Shown: positions 36,060 to 55,967 of the stretch, piece after piece
Position numbering within the stretch: position 1 is the first letter of the stretch
Layout: each line of letters begins with the position of its first letter
Assembly: GCA_009836625.1 (NCBI GenBank)
Contig: VXVC01000001.1
Location: forward strand, 1 to 64,000
Length of the DNA: 64,000 bases
From: Holophagales bacterium
GTDB lineage: Bacteria > Acidobacteriota > Thermoanaerobaculia > Multivoradales > Multivoraceae
Direction: 5' to 3'
The notes under the pieces: model-generated
Database searches by the model: none
Seen by the model: only the letters and a program-made list of their open reading frames with translations
Told to the model about the DNA's origin: nothing
Program-made: the position numbers and the translations under genes

Positions 36060-36755
36060 ATGAGCGCCACGAAGGTCGTCGTCATCGAGGACGAATCCGA
36101 CATCCTTGAGCTGATCGAGTACAACCTCCGGCGGGAGGGCTTCGAGGTCGCGACCGCGACCAGCGGTCGCAGCGGTCTTTCCGTGATCGGTCGCGAAAAG
36201 CCGGACATCGTGCTGCTCGACCTGTTGCTGCCCGGTCTGGACGGTCTGGACGTCTGCCGGCGCCTTCGCGCCGTGGAGTCGACGCGCGACCTGCCCGTGA
36301 TCATGGTCACGGCTCGCGGCGAGGAGAGCGATGTCGTCCTGGGTCTGGGCGTCGGCGCCGACGACTACATCCACAAACCCTTCAGCCCACGCGAACTGAT
36401 TGCCCGTGTCCGGGCGGTCCTGCGGCGGGGGCCGATACGCGATAGCGATCCGGATCGGACGATCGTACGGGGCCCGCTCGCGATCAACCCGGTCCGGCAC
36501 CGGATCAAGGTCGACGGCCGGCGTGTTGAGTTCACGCCTACCGAGTTCCGGCTGCTGCACTTCCTGGCTTCGCATCCGGGCCGTGTGTTCACCCGTGGCC
36601 AACTGCTCGACCGGGCGATCGGAGACCGGGCCGTGGTCATCGACCGGAACATCGACGTCCATGTGCGTGCGGTGCGCAGGAAACTCGGAGCGCACCGCGG
36701 CCTGATCCGGACCGTGCGCGGCATCGGCTACTGCTTCCGCGACGAAGGAAGTTAG
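36060..36755 (+). CDS. phoB: Phosphate regulon response regulator PhoB
   Basis: A 231-residue OmpR/PhoB-family regulator. The receiver domain has the acidic pair in VIEDESD, phospho-acceptor Asp54 (VLLDLLLPGLDG), Thr in VTARGEE and the KPF lysine. The C-terminal winged helix has RRVEFTPTEFRLLHFL and NIDVHVRAVRRKLGAHRGLI with the RGIGYCF wing. The ATG at 36060 follows TGGAGG with a rather long 13-base spacing. Linkage to phoR, phoU and PHO boxes supports PhoB rather than another OmpR-type regulator. Confidence 0.92.
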   Translation: MSATKVVVIEDESDILELIEYNLRREGFEVATATSGRSGLSVIGREKPDIVLLDLLLPGLDGLDVCRRLRAVESTRDLPVIMVTARGEESDVVLGLGVGADDYIHKPFSPRELIARVRAVLRRGPIRDSDPDRTIVRGPLAINPVRHRIKVDGRRVEFTPTEFRLLHFLASHPGRVFTRGQLLDRAIGDRAVVIDRNIDVHVRAVRRKLGAHRGLIRTVRGIGYCFRDEGS

Positions 36756-36824
36756 CGGCGCATCGCCCTGGGTGTAGGTTGTCAGGAGCCGGTTCGGCTG
36801 CTTCGCTGCCGCCCGGGAGCTTCC

Positions 36825-38204
36825 ATGATTCGCTCACCTCTGTTCTGGCGCCTCTTTCTGGGCGGGATCGCGCTGCTGACCTCGGGTTTCCTGCTGGGCG
36901 GAGCGGTGGCCTCGGGCCGGGTCGGCGCGGTCCTGGTTTGGACCGTGGCGCTCCTGGCCGGCGTCGGTGTGGGTCTGGCCGCCGGCGGTCTGGCGAAGCG
37001 AGCGCGGCGTCTGCTGGCAAGGGCCTCGACGCTCGGCTCGCCCGCGCCTCCAGGAGAGGCGGGTTCCGGTGATGAACTCGCCCGCCTCGAGGTCTTTCTC
37101 GCGGAGAACGAGGCGCGCTTCGTGGAACAGGTGGAACAGCTCAAGGCGGAACGCAACCGGTTGACGGCGGTGCTGGGCGGCATGGTCGAAGGGGTGGTGG
37201 CGATCGATCGCGACCGGCGGGTGCTGCACCTGAACGCGGTGGCCGCGCACTGGTTCGGGCGCCCGGGGCCGGACTTGGCGGTCGGACGTCCGATCTACGA
37301 GTTGTCGCGGCAGCCGGAGATCTCCGGCGCCCTGATCGAGGCGATGGAGAAACGGGCGCAGGTGAGTCGGACCTTCGGGCTGGTGCGCCTGGCCGGCGAG
37401 GACGGCGGTCCTGACAGGTTCGAGCTCAACGCATCGCCCCTGCTCTCGTCCCGGCGGGACGGCGAACTGGTTGAAGGGGCGGTGGCTGTGATCCACGACA
37501 TCACGGAGCTGGAGCGGCTGGAGAGCGTGCGCCGCGACTTCGTGTCGAATGTCTCGCACGAGCTGAAGACGCCGCTGACCGCCATTCGCGGCTACGTGGA
37601 AACGCTGCTGGACGCCGATCCGATCGACGGCCCGACGCGGGGTCGCTTCCTGCGCAAGATCCGCAGGCAGAGCAACCGTCTGGGCGCGCTGGTCTCCGAT
37701 CTGCTCATACTGTCGCGGATCGAGTCCTCGACCGAGCCTCCGGAGAAGGTCCTCGACCTGCGGTCTGCGGCCGGCGAAGTGTTGAATCTGCTCGGTCCGG
37801 CCAGCGAGGAGCGGGGTCTCGAGCTGGTCGCGGAGTTCCCCGACGAGGCGGTCGAGGTGCTGGGCGAAGAGGAAGCGATCCGGCAGGCGCTGTCGAACCT
37901 GGTCGACAACGCGGTCAAGTACTCGTCGGCAGGCGGTCGCGTGCTGGTCCGCCTGCGGGCGCAGAACGGGCGGGCGGTGCTCGAGGTCGAAGACGAGGGA
38001 CCGGGTATCGCCAGCGAACACCTGGAGCGGATCTTCGAACGCTTCTACCGTGTCGACCGCGCCCGCTCAAGGGAACTCGGCGGCACCGGCCTGGGCCTGG
38101 CGATCGTCAAGAACGTCGCCAGACGACACGGCGGGGGAGTGGAGGTGGAGAGCGAACGGGGACGGGGCTCCACCTTCCGGCTCTGGTTGCCTGCGGCAGA
38201 ATGA
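36825..38204 (+). CDS. phoR: Phosphate regulon sensor histidine kinase PhoR
   Basis: A 459-residue membrane kinase. Two helices near residues 10-55 are joined by a very short periplasmic loop, so it probably senses through Pst/PhoU rather than a ligand domain. A linker helix and PAS domain (about 107-220) follow. The HisKA phosphoacceptor is His245 in SNVSHELKTPLTAIRGY. The ATPase domain has the N-box NLVDNAVKYS, G1 DEGPGI, F-box ERFYRVD and G2 GGTGLGLAIVKN. ATG 36825, 69 bases after phoB. Confidence 0.93.
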   Translation: MIRSPLFWRLFLGGIALLTSGFLLGGAVASGRVGAVLVWTVALLAGVGVGLAAGGLAKRARRLLARASTLGSPAPPGEAGSGDELARLEVFLAENEARFVEQVEQLKAERNRLTAVLGGMVEGVVAIDRDRRVLHLNAVAAHWFGRPGPDLAVGRPIYELSRQPEISGALIEAMEKRAQVSRTFGLVRLAGEDGGPDRFELNASPLLSSRRDGELVEGAVAVIHDITELERLESVRRDFVSNVSHELKTPLTAIRGYVETLLDADPIDGPTRGRFLRKIRRQSNRLGALVSDLLILSRIESSTEPPEKVLDLRSAAGEVLNLLGPASEERGLELVAEFPDEAVEVLGEEEAIRQALSNLVDNAVKYSSAGGRVLVRLRAQNGRAVLEVEDEGPGIASEHLERIFERFYRVDRARSRELGGTGLGLAIVKNVARRHGGGVEVESERGRGSTFRLWLPAAE

Positions 38205-38228
38205 GGCCTGCTCGCAGAATGAGGTGTA

Positions 38229-38246
38229 CTTCACGCATTCTTCACA
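38229..38246 (+). promoter_or_regulatory. Candidate PHO box upstream of phoU
   Basis: CTTCACG (38229-38235), CATT, CTTCACA (38240-38246) is another 7-4-7 direct repeat. It lies about 35 bases before the phoU start. A weak -10 candidate, GACATT, sits at 38256-38261. It suggests that phoU has its own Pho-responsive promoter besides reading from phoBR. Confidence 0.6.
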
Positions 38247-38281
38247 CGGCTGCGTGACATTCCCCGGCGAGGATCAAGGGT

Positions 38282-38938
38282 TTGGGAATCCATCTGCAGC
38301 GCGATCTGGACGAAGTGACGCGGTCGCTCCTCGAGGTGGCGGCGATGGTCGAGGACATGATCGCGAAGTCGCTGCGGGCGCTCCGGGAGCGGAGCGTCGA
38401 TCTGGCCCATGAGGTTCAGCGTCAGGACCGCGTCATCGATGCCCGGGAGATCGAGGTCGAGGAGGAGTGCCTCAAGATCCTGGCCCTGCACTCGCCGGTG
38501 GCGTCGGACCTCCGGATGGTCGTGACCTGGCTCAAGGTGAACAACGACCTCGAACGCGCGGGGGACCTGGCCCGGAACCTCGCCGAGCGGGCGGAGAGTC
38601 TCGCCGTGGCGGAGCCGGTCGAGATCCCGCGGGAGATCTGGGCCATGGCCGAGCGGATCCCGAAGATGCTGCGCTCGGCGCTGGATGCGGTTGTCGGAGG
38701 CGACACGGAACTCGCCCGTTCGGTCATTGCCGAGGACGAGGTCGTCGACCGAAGCCACGAGGCGATGTACGGCGTGGTGGCGGCGATGATCGAGGAAGAG
38801 CCCGGCTCCGCGGCGGTCTGCATCCAGTTCCTGTCGATCTCGCGCTACCTGGAGCGGATGGCGGATCTGGCGACGAACATAGCCGAGGACGTCGTCTTCC
38901 TGGTCGACGGCGAGGTGGTGCGCCACCAGGCGCTCTAG
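38282..38938 (+). CDS. phoU: Phosphate signalling regulator PhoU
   Basis: A 218-residue protein with two PhoU repeats of three helices each. Metal-binding E/DxxxD-type motifs can be seen in LKVNNDLERAGDLARNLAER and in SISRYLERMADLATNIAEDV of the second repeat. PhoU couples the Pst transporter to PhoR and keeps the regulon off when phosphate is plentiful. TTG at 38282 gives the family's usual IHLQRDLDE start. In many bacteria phoU follows pstB; here it follows phoR, 11.6 kb from pst. Confidence 0.92.
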   Translation: MGIHLQRDLDEVTRSLLEVAAMVEDMIAKSLRALRERSVDLAHEVQRQDRVIDAREIEVEEECLKILALHSPVASDLRMVVTWLKVNNDLERAGDLARNLAERAESLAVAEPVEIPREIWAMAERIPKMLRSALDAVVGGDTELARSVIAEDEVVDRSHEAMYGVVAAMIEEEPGSAAVCIQFLSISRYLERMADLATNIAEDVVFLVDGEVVRHQAL

Positions 38939-38944
38939 GGGGGG

Positions 38945-38973
38945 TTTACGGCTGCCGCAGAAGCGGCTAGACT
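38945..38973 (+). promoter_or_regulatory. Candidate promoter of the tRNA-Thr-tuf-tRNA-Trp-secE-nusG unit
   Basis: TTTACG (38945-38950) and TAGACT (38968-38973) are separated by 17 bases. It lies 139 bases upstream of tRNA-Thr(GGT), right after phoU, and would serve the tRNA-tuf transcript now that it is cut off from the upstream tRNA cluster. Confidence 0.5.
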
Positions 38974-39111
38974 CCGCCCCTTCCCCGCGAAGCACCGCAG
39001 GAGTCTGCTCCGAGGTGCGGGTCGCATTGCGTGTCGAGGGTCGACCTGGGGAGCGGAAACGGGGGTCCCGAACACACCAGAGACTTGAAGGCGGGGAAAC
39101 CTGAGACGGCT

Positions 39112-39186
39112 GCCCACGTGGCTCAGGGGTAGAGCACTTCCTTGGTAAGGAAGGGGTCACCGGTTCAAATCCGGTCGTGGGCTCCA
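39112..39186 (+). tRNA. tRNA-Thr (GGT)
   Basis: Acceptor GCCCACG pairs with CGTGGGC, the D-arm contains GGCTCAGGGGTAGAGC, the anticodon loop TTGGTAA gives GGT, the T-arm contains CGGTTCAAATCCG, and CCA is encoded. It lies 70 bases upstream of tuf, the position of thrT before tufB in E. coli. Confidence 0.95.
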
Positions 39187-39256
39187 GACAGGCTTATCCA
39201 GGCAGAACACAAACACGGACAGTTGATCCGCTGAGGCGGGAGAGGCAACGAGCGTC

Positions 39257-40450
39257 ATGGCGAAGGAGAAGTTCGAGCGTACGAAGCCGCACGTGAACGT
39301 GGGGACGATCGGTCACGTGGATCACGGCAAGACGACGCTGACGGCAGCGATCACGAACATCTTGGCGAAGAAGGGCGGTGCGGATTTCGTGCCGTTCGAC
39401 GAGATCGACAAGGCTCCAGAGGAGCGTGAGCGGGGTATCACGATCGCGACGGCTCACGTGGAGTACGAGACGGAGAACCGTCACTACGCTCACGTGGACT
39501 GTCCTGGTCACGCGGACTACGTGAAGAACATGATCACGGGCGCGGCTCAGATGGACGGTGCGATCCTGGTGGTGTCGGCCGCCGACGGTCCGATGCCGCA
39601 GACGCGTGAGCACGTGCTGCTGGCCCGTCAGGTCGGCGTGCCGTACATCGTGGTGTTCATGAACAAGTGCGACATGGTGGACGACGAGGAGTTGCTGGAC
39701 CTCGTGGAGCTGGAGCTTCGGGACCTGCTGTCGTCGTTCGAGTTTCCCGGGGACGACATTCCGATCGTTCGCGGTTCGGCGTTGAAGGCTCTTGAGGAGG
39801 GCGATCCGGAGAGCGAGTGGGGTTCGAAGGTGGTGGAGCTTCTGGCGGAGGTGGACTCTTACGTGCCGACACCGGAGCGCGCGGTGGACCAGGACTTCCT
39901 GATGCCGATCGAGGACATTTTCACGATTTCGGGTCGCGGCACGGTGGTGACGGGTCGCGTGGAGCGTGGCCGGGTGACGGTCGGCGACACGGTGGAGATC
40001 GTGGGCATTCGGGACACGGCGTCGACGGTGGTGACGGGTGTCGAGATGTTCCGGAAGCTGCTGGACTCGGGTGAGGCGGGGGACAACATCGGCGTTCTGC
40101 TTCGTGGCACGAAGAAGGACGAGGTGGAGCGCGGCCAGGTGCTGTCGAAGCCGAAGTCGATCACTCCTCACACGAAGTTCAGCGGTGAGGTGTACGTGTT
40201 GAACAAGGACGAGGGTGGTCGTCACACGCCGTTTTTCGACGGTTACCGTCCTCAGTTCTACTTCCGTACGACGGACGTGACGGGTGTGGCGAACCTGCCG
40301 GCCGGTACGGAGATGGTGATGCCTGGTGACAACGTGGCGTTGAACGTGGAGCTGATCGCTCCGATCGCGATGGAGAAGGGCGTGCGCTTCGCGATCCGCG
40401 AGGGCGGCCGCACGGTGGGCGCCGGCACCGTCACCGACATCACCGAGTAA
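39257..40450 (+). CDS. tuf: Elongation factor Tu (copy 1)
   Basis: A 397-residue EF-Tu. G1 GHVDHGKT (residues 19-26), switch [16 protein letters not shown]3 [13 protein letters not shown]4 NKCD and G5 SALK are all normal. It is the same at protein level as the second copy at 55968-57161, and the DNA appears identical from ATG to the last sense codon; only the stop differs (TAA here, TAG there). Codon use (GGT, CGT, GCT, ACG, GTG) differs from neighbouring genes, which prefer GGC, CGC, GCC, ACC and GTC. It is followed by tRNA-Trp and secE. Confidence 0.97.
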   Translation: MAKEKFERTKPHVNVGTIGHVDHGKTTLTAAITNILAKKGGADFVPFDEIDKAPEERERGITIATAHVEYETENRHYAHVDCPGHADYVKNMITGAAQMDGAILVVSAADGPMPQTREHVLLARQVGVPYIVVFMNKCDMVDDEELLDLVELELRDLLSSFEFPGDDIPIVRGSALKALEEGDPESEWGSKVVELLAEVDSYVPTPERAVDQDFLMPIEDIFTISGRGTVVTGRVERGRVTVGDTVEIVGIRDTASTVVTGVEMFRKLLDSGEAGDNIGVLLRGTKKDEVERGQVLSKPKSITPHTKFSGEVYVLNKDEGGRHTPFFDGYRPQFYFRTTDVTGVANLPAGTEMVMPGDNVALNVELIAPIAMEKGVRFAIREGGRTVGAGTVTDITE

Positions 40451-40479
40451 GACGGTAACCGGCTCGAGTTGAGAGGTTC

Positions 40480-40555
40480 AGGCCAGTAGCTCAATTGGTA
40501 GAGCATCGGTCTCCAAAACCGAAGGTTGGGGGTTCGAGACCCTCCTGGCCTGCCA
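40480..40555 (+). tRNA. tRNA-Trp (CCA)
   Basis: Acceptor AGGCCAG pairs with CTGGCCT, the D-arm contains AGCTCAATTGGTAGAGC, the anticodon loop CTCCAAA gives CCA, the T-arm contains GGGTTCGAGACCC, and CCA is encoded at the 3' end. It sits between tuf and secE, its usual place. Confidence 0.95.
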
Positions 40556-40653
40556 GACCTTCCTTCGGAGGACGTAGACGGCGAGGCAGTTCGGGCGTCC
40601 CGGTGAGGCGGAGGCCGGATTTCAGGGAGTAAGAGGGAGTCGGAGGAACGCAG

Positions 40654-40860
40654 ATGGCCAGTGTCCGCAGGCTCGGTGCTTTCCTGGGCGAAGTGCGCAC
40701 CGAGATGAAGAAGGTGACCTTCCCCTCGCGGGAGGAGGTCGTGGGCACCACGGGTGTGGTGCTGATCACGAGCGTCATCTTCGCCATCTTCCTGTGGGTA
40801 GCCGACGTCGTCATCCTGCGCCTCTACAACGGTCTCAACAACCTGCTCCTGGGACAGTGA
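40654..40860 (+). CDS. secE: Preprotein translocase subunit SecE
   Basis: A 68-residue single-span form of SecE, which clamps SecY in the translocon. The amphipathic helix [20 protein letters not shown] and the one membrane helix [20 protein letters not shown] are characteristic. It has the short form found outside Enterobacteria. It follows tRNA-Trp and precedes nusG, the universal order. Confidence 0.93.
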   Translation: MASVRRLGAFLGEVRTEMKKVTFPSREEVVGTTGVVLITSVIFAIFLWVADVVILRLYNGLNNLLLGQ

Positions 40861-40891
40861 CCCGAGTTCGGCCGACGGTGGGGAGTATGCG

Positions 40892-41524
40892 ATGAGCGAA
40901 GTCGAAACGGCAGCCATGGGCAGCGTCGAGGCCGCGGAGGGTGTCGCCGGGGAGGCCTCCGAGCCGCGGCGGCAGTGGTACATCGTGCACACCTACTCGG
41001 GATACGAAGAGCGGGTCCGGGAGACGCTGCGGCAGCGTGCCGAGGCTCACGGCATGGGGCATGCGTTCGGCGAGGTCCGCATTCCCACGGAGACGATCGT
41101 CGAACTGAAGGGCGGCAAGAAGCGGGAGACCCAGCGCAAGTTCTTCCCCGGCTACATCCTGGTCGAGATCGAGTGCGAGCCGCGTGGCGACGGTCGTCTG
41201 AAGATCTCCGACAAGGCCTGGCATGTGGTCAAGAACACGCCCAAGGTGACCGGCTTCGTCGGAACCGGCAAGGAGCCGACGCCGCTGGGTCAGGACGAGG
41301 TTGACGCGATCATCGAGAAGGTGGTCACCGCCAAGGAGAAGCCGAAGCCGAAGTACCTGTTCGAGAAGGGTGAGCTGGTCAAGATCGTCGATGGCCCGTT
41401 CAACAACTTCACGGGCACGGTGGAGGAGATCAACCTCGAACGGAGCACGCTCAAGGTGATGGTCACCATCTTCGGCCGCCAGACGCCGGTGGAACTCGAG
41501 TTCCTGCAGGTCCAGAAGACCTGA
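40892..41524 (+). CDS. nusG: Transcription termination/antitermination factor NusG
   Basis: A 210-residue NusG. A ~25-residue acidic N-terminal extension precedes the NGN domain ([43 protein letters not shown]). The KOW domain follows ([19 protein letters not shown]). It binds RNA polymerase and links it to Rho or the ribosome. A GGGGAG lies upstream of the ATG at 40892. Confidence 0.95.
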   Translation: MSEVETAAMGSVEAAEGVAGEASEPRRQWYIVHTYSGYEERVRETLRQRAEAHGMGHAFGEVRIPTETIVELKGGKKRETQRKFFPGYILVEIECEPRGDGRLKISDKAWHVVKNTPKVTGFVGTGKEPTPLGQDEVDAIIEKVVTAKEKPKPKYLFEKGELVKIVDGPFNNFTGTVEEINLERSTLKVMVTIFGRQTPVELEFLQVQKT

Positions 41525-41595
41525 GGCAAGGCGTCTGGAACGAGCGGGAAGACTGGAACAGGTTTCGGGACGAACAGACAGGTAGGTAGCGATCG

Positions 41596-42036
41596 ATGGC
41601 GCAGAGAACGACAGGCAAGCGAGTGGCGGGGCAGATCAAGCTGCAGATCCCCGCCGGTGGAGCGACGCCGGCGCCTCCGGTGGGGCCCGCGCTGGGTCAG
41701 GCGGGCCTCAACATCATGGACTTCTGCAAGGCGTTCAACGCCAGGACGCAGGGCGAGGGGGGGTTGATCATCCCGGTCGTGATCACGGTCTACGCGGACC
41801 GGAGCTACTCGTTCATCACGAAGACGCCGCCGGCGGCCGTGCTGCTGCGGAAGGCCGCCGCCGTGGACAAGGGATCGGCCGAGCCCAACCGCGAGAAGGT
41901 GGGCCAGGTCACTCAGGCCCAGCTCGAGGAGATCGCTCGTACGAAGATGCAGGATCTGAACGCGGTGGATCTCGAGGGCGCCTGCCGGATCATCGCCGGC
42001 ACTGCCCGCTCGATGGGCCTGGAGATCGTCGCCTGA
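41596..42036 (+). CDS. rplK: 50S ribosomal protein L11
   Basis: A 146-residue L11 of the GTPase-associated centre. [36 protein letters not shown] and the C-terminal [20 protein letters not shown] are conserved. It starts the rplKAJL set; rplA follows 44 bases later. Confidence 0.96.
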   Translation: MAQRTTGKRVAGQIKLQIPAGGATPAPPVGPALGQAGLNIMDFCKAFNARTQGEGGLIIPVVITVYADRSYSFITKTPPAAVLLRKAAAVDKGSAEPNREKVGQVTQAQLEEIARTKMQDLNAVDLEGACRIIAGTARSMGLEIVA

Positions 42037-42080
42037 GCGGCGCGGAAGGGTCGAGAACAGAGGGTCAAGGGAGAACGCGC

Positions 42081-42785
42081 GTGACCAGTCGAGGCAGGAA
42101 CTACAAGGAAGCAAGGGCGGCGGTGGAAGACCGGCCGCACGGGCTGGAAGAAGCGCTGCAGCGGATCAAGGACGGCAGCTTCGCGAAGTTCGACGAGACC
42201 GTCGAGATCGCGATCCGGCTGGGGGTCAATCCCAGGCATGCGGACCAGATGGTGCGCGGCACCGTGGTCCTTCCGCATGGCACCGGTCGCACGGTCCGGG
42301 TGCTCGTGTTCGCATCGGGCGAGAAGCTGCAGGAGGCCGAAGCGGCGGGAGCGGATCACGTGGGCGGCGAGGAACTCGCGAGCCGGATCCAGGACGGCTG
42401 GCTGGACTTCGACGCTGTGGTCGCGACCCCGGACATGATGCGGGTCGTGGGCCGGCTCGGCCGCGTACTGGGGCCGCGCGGTCTGATGCCGAATCCGAAG
42501 ACCGGCACCGTCACTCCCGATGTGACGAAGGCGATCGAGGACATCAAGGCGGGCAAGGTCAACTTCCGTGTGGACAAGGCGGGCGTCGTTCACGCGCCGC
42601 TCGGCAAGGTCTCGTTCGACACGGCGAGGCTGGTGGAGAACGCAACGGCATTGCTCTCCGAGATCATGCGTGCGCGTCCGAGCGCCGCCAAGGGCACGTA
42701 CCTGCGTTCGGTCAACCTGAGTTCGACGATGGGGCCGGGCGTGCGGGTCGACTCGTCCGAAGCCGCCGCGGTCGAGGCTACCTAG
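42081..42785 (+). CDS. rplA: 50S ribosomal protein L1
   Basis: A 234-residue L1, the stalk protein on the E-site side and in many bacteria a repressor of its own m[43 protein letters not shown] and [15 protein letters not shown] are diagnostic. The GTG start at 42081 has AAGGGAG upstream. Confidence 0.96.
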   Translation: MTSRGRNYKEARAAVEDRPHGLEEALQRIKDGSFAKFDETVEIAIRLGVNPRHADQMVRGTVVLPHGTGRTVRVLVFASGEKLQEAEAAGADHVGGEELASRIQDGWLDFDAVVATPDMMRVVGRLGRVLGPRGLMPNPKTGTVTPDVTKAIEDIKAGKVNFRVDKAGVVHAPLGKVSFDTARLVENATALLSEIMRARPSAAKGTYLRSVNLSSTMGPGVRVDSSEAAAVEAT

Positions 42786-42818
42786 CCTGCCGGGCCGGCT
42801 ACGAGGAGGTCGAGAGAA

Positions 42819-43361
42819 ATGGCACTGACACGCGAGACGAAGGCCGAGTTGCTGGCCAGCTACCAGGGCGACATGGCGGCGGCGCCGCACGCGTTTCTGG
42901 TGGGTTTCTCCGGCATCACGGTGGGACAGGTCAACGATCTGAGGCGCCGTGTGCGCACGGCCGGCGGCAGCTACTCGGTCGTCAAGAACCGGATCGCCAA
43001 ACTCGCGTTCGAGGACAGCAGTCTCGGAGTGCTGTCGGATCACCTCGTCGGGCCGACAGCGATCGCCTACAGTGACGACGATCCGGTGGGGCTGGCCAAG
43101 ACCCTGACCGAGTTCGCGGAAGACGTGCCGGTCCTCGAGTTCAAGGCCGGCCTGGTGGACGGCCAGCAGGTGTCGGCGGAGGCGATCAAGGAGATCGCCA
43201 ATCTGCCCAGCCGGGAGGCGCTGGTGGCGAAGCTCCTGTTCCTGCTCCAGTCGCCGATCGCGCGGCTGGTGAGGGGGCTCGGGGACGTCACGCCGCAGTT
43301 CCTCCGCGCGTTGAACCAGGTCGCAGGTCAGAAGGAAGCAAGTCAGGAGAGTGGGGGCTGA
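42819..43361 (+). CDS. rplJ: 50S ribosomal protein L10
   Basis: A 180-residue L10, the base of the L7/L12 stalk. The N-terminal rRNA-binding domain has FLVGFSGITVGQVNDLRRRV and YSVVKNRIAKLAF; the C-terminal helix that carries L7/L12 dimers follows. A strong GAGGAGG precedes the ATG. Confidence 0.95.
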   Translation: MALTRETKAELLASYQGDMAAAPHAFLVGFSGITVGQVNDLRRRVRTAGGSYSVVKNRIAKLAFEDSSLGVLSDHLVGPTAIAYSDDDPVGLAKTLTEFAEDVPVLEFKAGLVDGQQVSAEAIKEIANLPSREALVAKLLFLLQSPIARLVRGLGDVTPQFLRALNQVAGQKEASQESGG

Positions 43362-43433
43362 TTTCGGCCCTCTCAGGGAGGTTGGAAACGCGGCGCCGAG
43401 CCGGCGCCGGTGAACCATAAGGGAGCCAAGAAG

Positions 43434-43814
43434 ATGGCAGTAGCAGCAGCGGATCTGATCAAACAGATCGACGAGATGACCGTCCTGGAGCTCAACACTC
43501 TGGTCAAGGAGCTCGAGGAGCACTACGGCGTTTCGGCGGCGGCCGCCGCGGTCCCGATGGCGGGTATGGCGGGAGCCGGCGAGGTCCAGGAAGCCGAAGA
43601 GCAGACGGAGTTCGACGTTCAGTTGACCTCCTTCGGCGACAAGAAGATCGCCGTGATCAAGGTCGTGCGCGAGGTCACCAGCCTGGGTCTGAAGGAGGCC
43701 AAGGATCTGGTCGAGTCGGCGCCGGTCGCGGTCAAGGAGGGCGTTTCGAAGGAAGAGGCCGAAGAGGTCAAGGGCAAACTCGAGGAGGCCGGCGGTCAGG
43801 CCGAGGTCAAGTAA
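43434..43814 (+). CDS. rplL: 50S ribosomal protein L7/L12
   Basis: A 126-residue stalk protein that recruits translation factors. N-terminal dimerisation domain ([20 protein letters not shown]), Ala/Gly-rich hinge, and the globular domain [20 protein letters not shown] with [16 protein letters not shown] 43434 is preferred over an in-frame ATG at 43410 by family length and the GGGAG upstream. Confidence 0.96.
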   Translation: MAVAAADLIKQIDEMTVLELNTLVKELEEHYGVSAAAAAVPMAGMAGAGEVQEAEEQTEFDVQLTSFGDKKIAVIKVVREVTSLGLKEAKDLVESAPVAVKEGVSKEEAEEVKGKLEEAGGQAEVK

Positions 43815-43872
43815 CCATTCCGGCTGGCGATCTTCCCCGGGGTCGGCGTAGAATCGAGCTGGCCAATCTCGA

Positions 43873-43909
43873 CCCGGCGCCCAGGTTTCTTCCTGAAGCG
43901 AGCGCCGGG
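43873..43909 (+). other. Stem-loop in the rplL-rpoB spacer
   Basis: CCCGGCGC (43873-43880) pairs perfectly with GCGCCGGG (43902-43909), with an inner CAGG/CCTG stem around TTTCTT. In E. coli this spacer holds an attenuator and an RNase III site; the position here suggests an equivalent processing or attenuation element. Confidence 0.5.
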
Positions 43910-43966
43910 GTGGCACTCGTGCGTTTCCACCTCGTGCAGAGGATCTGACGTAGAGGACATCGAAGC

Positions 43967-48238
<4,272 letters not shown>

Positions 48239-48248
48239 GAGGTCGCGG

Positions 48249-52478
<4,230 letters not shown>

Positions 52479-52531
52479 GGCCGGAGAGTTGCCCCGGTTC
52501 CCTGGTTTCTGCTAACGTTCGCGCCCTTGTG

Positions 52532-52552
52532 CGGCTCGCGCGGGGCGAGCCG
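52532..52552 (+). terminator. Hairpin in the rpoC-rpsL spacer
   Basis: CGGCTCGC (52532-52539) pairs with GCGAGCCG (52545-52552), an 8-bp stem with a GC-rich loop, 54 bases after the rpoC stop. It is followed by AAAGATAG, not a T-run. It may mark the end of the rpoBC unit. The rest of the 271-base spacer, which should hold the str operon promoter, shows no clear promoter to my eye. Confidence 0.4.
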
Positions 52553-52749
52553 AAAGATAGTCCCAACTTCACTCAACGAGTCAGGCTCTGAACCGGGTGT
52601 TCGCCCGGTGCCGCGCGCTTCCGGCGCCTAACGCGGTCGGCTGGCCTGCTCGTTTTCGGTCGCCTCGGGTTGGCCCGGGTCGGCTCAGACTGGCCCGCGC
52701 CGTGCGTGGCGGCGGGCCCCTTTGAGAGTCTGCTGGAGCAAGAGCACCC

Positions 52750-53124
52750 ATGCCCACCATCCGTCAACTGGTCCGAAAGGGCCGCCAACGCCAGGTCGCG
52801 AAGACCAAGAGCCCGGCGCTCCAGGCCTCGCCGCAGAGGCGGGGAGTGTGCGTTCGCGTGTACACGCAGACGCCGAAGAAGCCGAACTCGGCGTTGCGCA
52901 AGGTGGCGCGCGTGCGCCTCACGAACGGTATCGAGGTCACGACCTACATTCCGGGCGTCGGGCACAACCTCCAGGAGCACTCCATCGTTCTGATTCGCGG
53001 AGGCCGGGTGAAGGACCTGCCCGGCGTCCGTTACCACGTCATTCGCGGCACTCTGGACGCGGTCGGCGTCGACGATCGTCGTCGGGGACGCTCCAAGTAC
53101 GGCGCCAAGCGCCCCAAGGCCTGA
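52750..53124 (+). CDS. rpsL: 30S ribosomal protein S12
   Basis: A 124-residue S12 of the decoding centre. [11 protein letters not shown] at the start, [20 protein letters not shown] (Lys in the TPKKPNS loop, the streptomycin-sensitive form) and [16 protein letters not shown] are conserved. GGAG lies 11 bases before the ATG. It heads rpsL-rpsG-fusA-tuf. Confidence 0.96.
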   Translation: MPTIRQLVRKGRQRQVAKTKSPALQASPQRRGVCVRVYTQTPKKPNSALRKVARVRLTNGIEVTTYIPGVGHNLQEHSIVLIRGGRVKDLPGVRYHVIRGTLDAVGVDDRRRGRSKYGAKRPKA

Positions 53125-53141
53125 TTCACCGGAGCCTCCTC

Positions 53142-53615
53142 ATGCCCCGACGCCGCGAAGTTCCCAAGCGCCAGATTCTCCCCGACCCGCTGTACCACTC
53201 CCAGTTGGTTAGCAAGTTCGTCAACGTCCTGATGAAGGACGGCAAGAAGTCGGTCGCCGAGCGCATCCTCTACGACGCCCTGACGACGATCAAGGAACGG
53301 ACCGGGGAGGAGGATCCGGTCGCCGTCTTCCAGAAGGCGATCGACAACGTGAAACCCGCGGTCGAGGTCAAGTCGCGGCGTGTTGGCGGTTCGACATACC
53401 AGGTGCCGATGGAGGTACGGCCCGCGCGCAAGCTAGCCCTGGCCATGCGGTGGCTGATTCAGGCGGCGAAGGGTCGGGGTGAGAAGACGATGAGACTGCG
53501 GTTGGCCGGCGAACTGCTCGATGCCGCCGAGAACCGCGGAGTTGCGATCAAGAGGAAAGAGGACACCCACCGGATGGCAGAAGCGAACAGGGCTTTCTCC
53601 CACTACCGCTGGTAG
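53142..53615 (+). CDS. rpsG: 30S ribosomal protein S7
   Basis: A 157-residue S7, which nucleates the 30S head. [16 protein letters not shown] at the start, [16 protein letters not shown] and the central [14 protein letters not shown] are typical. ATG 53142 has GGAG seven bases upstream and lies 17 bases after rpsL. Confidence 0.96.
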   Translation: MPRRREVPKRQILPDPLYHSQLVSKFVNVLMKDGKKSVAERILYDALTTIKERTGEEDPVAVFQKAIDNVKPAVEVKSRRVGGSTYQVPMEVRPARKLALAMRWLIQAAKGRGEKTMRLRLAGELLDAAENRGVAIKRKEDTHRMAEANRAFSHYRW

Positions 53616-53693
53616 CGAACGGCTCCGGATCCGCCCGGTGCGGGTCCCGATTGCGTTCCACGGCCGCCGGTTGTCCACGGCCCGTCCCGTTGC

Positions 53694-53720
53694 GTCGCCG
53701 CCTTCCCGCAAGGCGGCGAC
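53694..53720 (+). other. 11-bp perfect hairpin in the rpsG-fusA spacer
   Basis: GTCGCCGCCTT (53694-53704) pairs fully with AAGGCGGCGAC (53710-53720) around a CCCGC loop. It lies in the 207-base spacer upstream of fusA. No T-run follows, so it looks more like an mRNA-stability or regulatory element than an intrinsic terminator. Confidence 0.55.
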
Positions 53721-53822
53721 TCCCGCGTTGAACCCCACAAGACCCGTCACGAATCCACCCGTCAAACGCTACGAATCCACCCCGGCACACCTGCTTTTCA
53801 GCCAACCGTTCGACCACCCGCC

Positions 53823-55907
<2,085 letters not shown>

Positions 55908-55967
55908 AACGACGACACAGAGTGAGCTGAAACCAGCGGACAGAGCGAGATAGCGAGGAGCTGAGGC

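Noticed and set aside
38939-39111. A matching copy of the tRNA-Gly 3' end at the right junction
   Set aside because: Only a nine-base GGAAACGGG similarity to the left junction was found, too short to call an attachment site.
40491-40814. Minus-strand frame containing QEGLEPPTFGFGD
   Set aside because: Antisense reading of tRNA-Trp, the same artefact.
43848-43856. TAGAAT as a -10 element for rpoB
   Set aside because: No acceptable -35 at 16-18 bases upstream, so it is not listed as a promoter.
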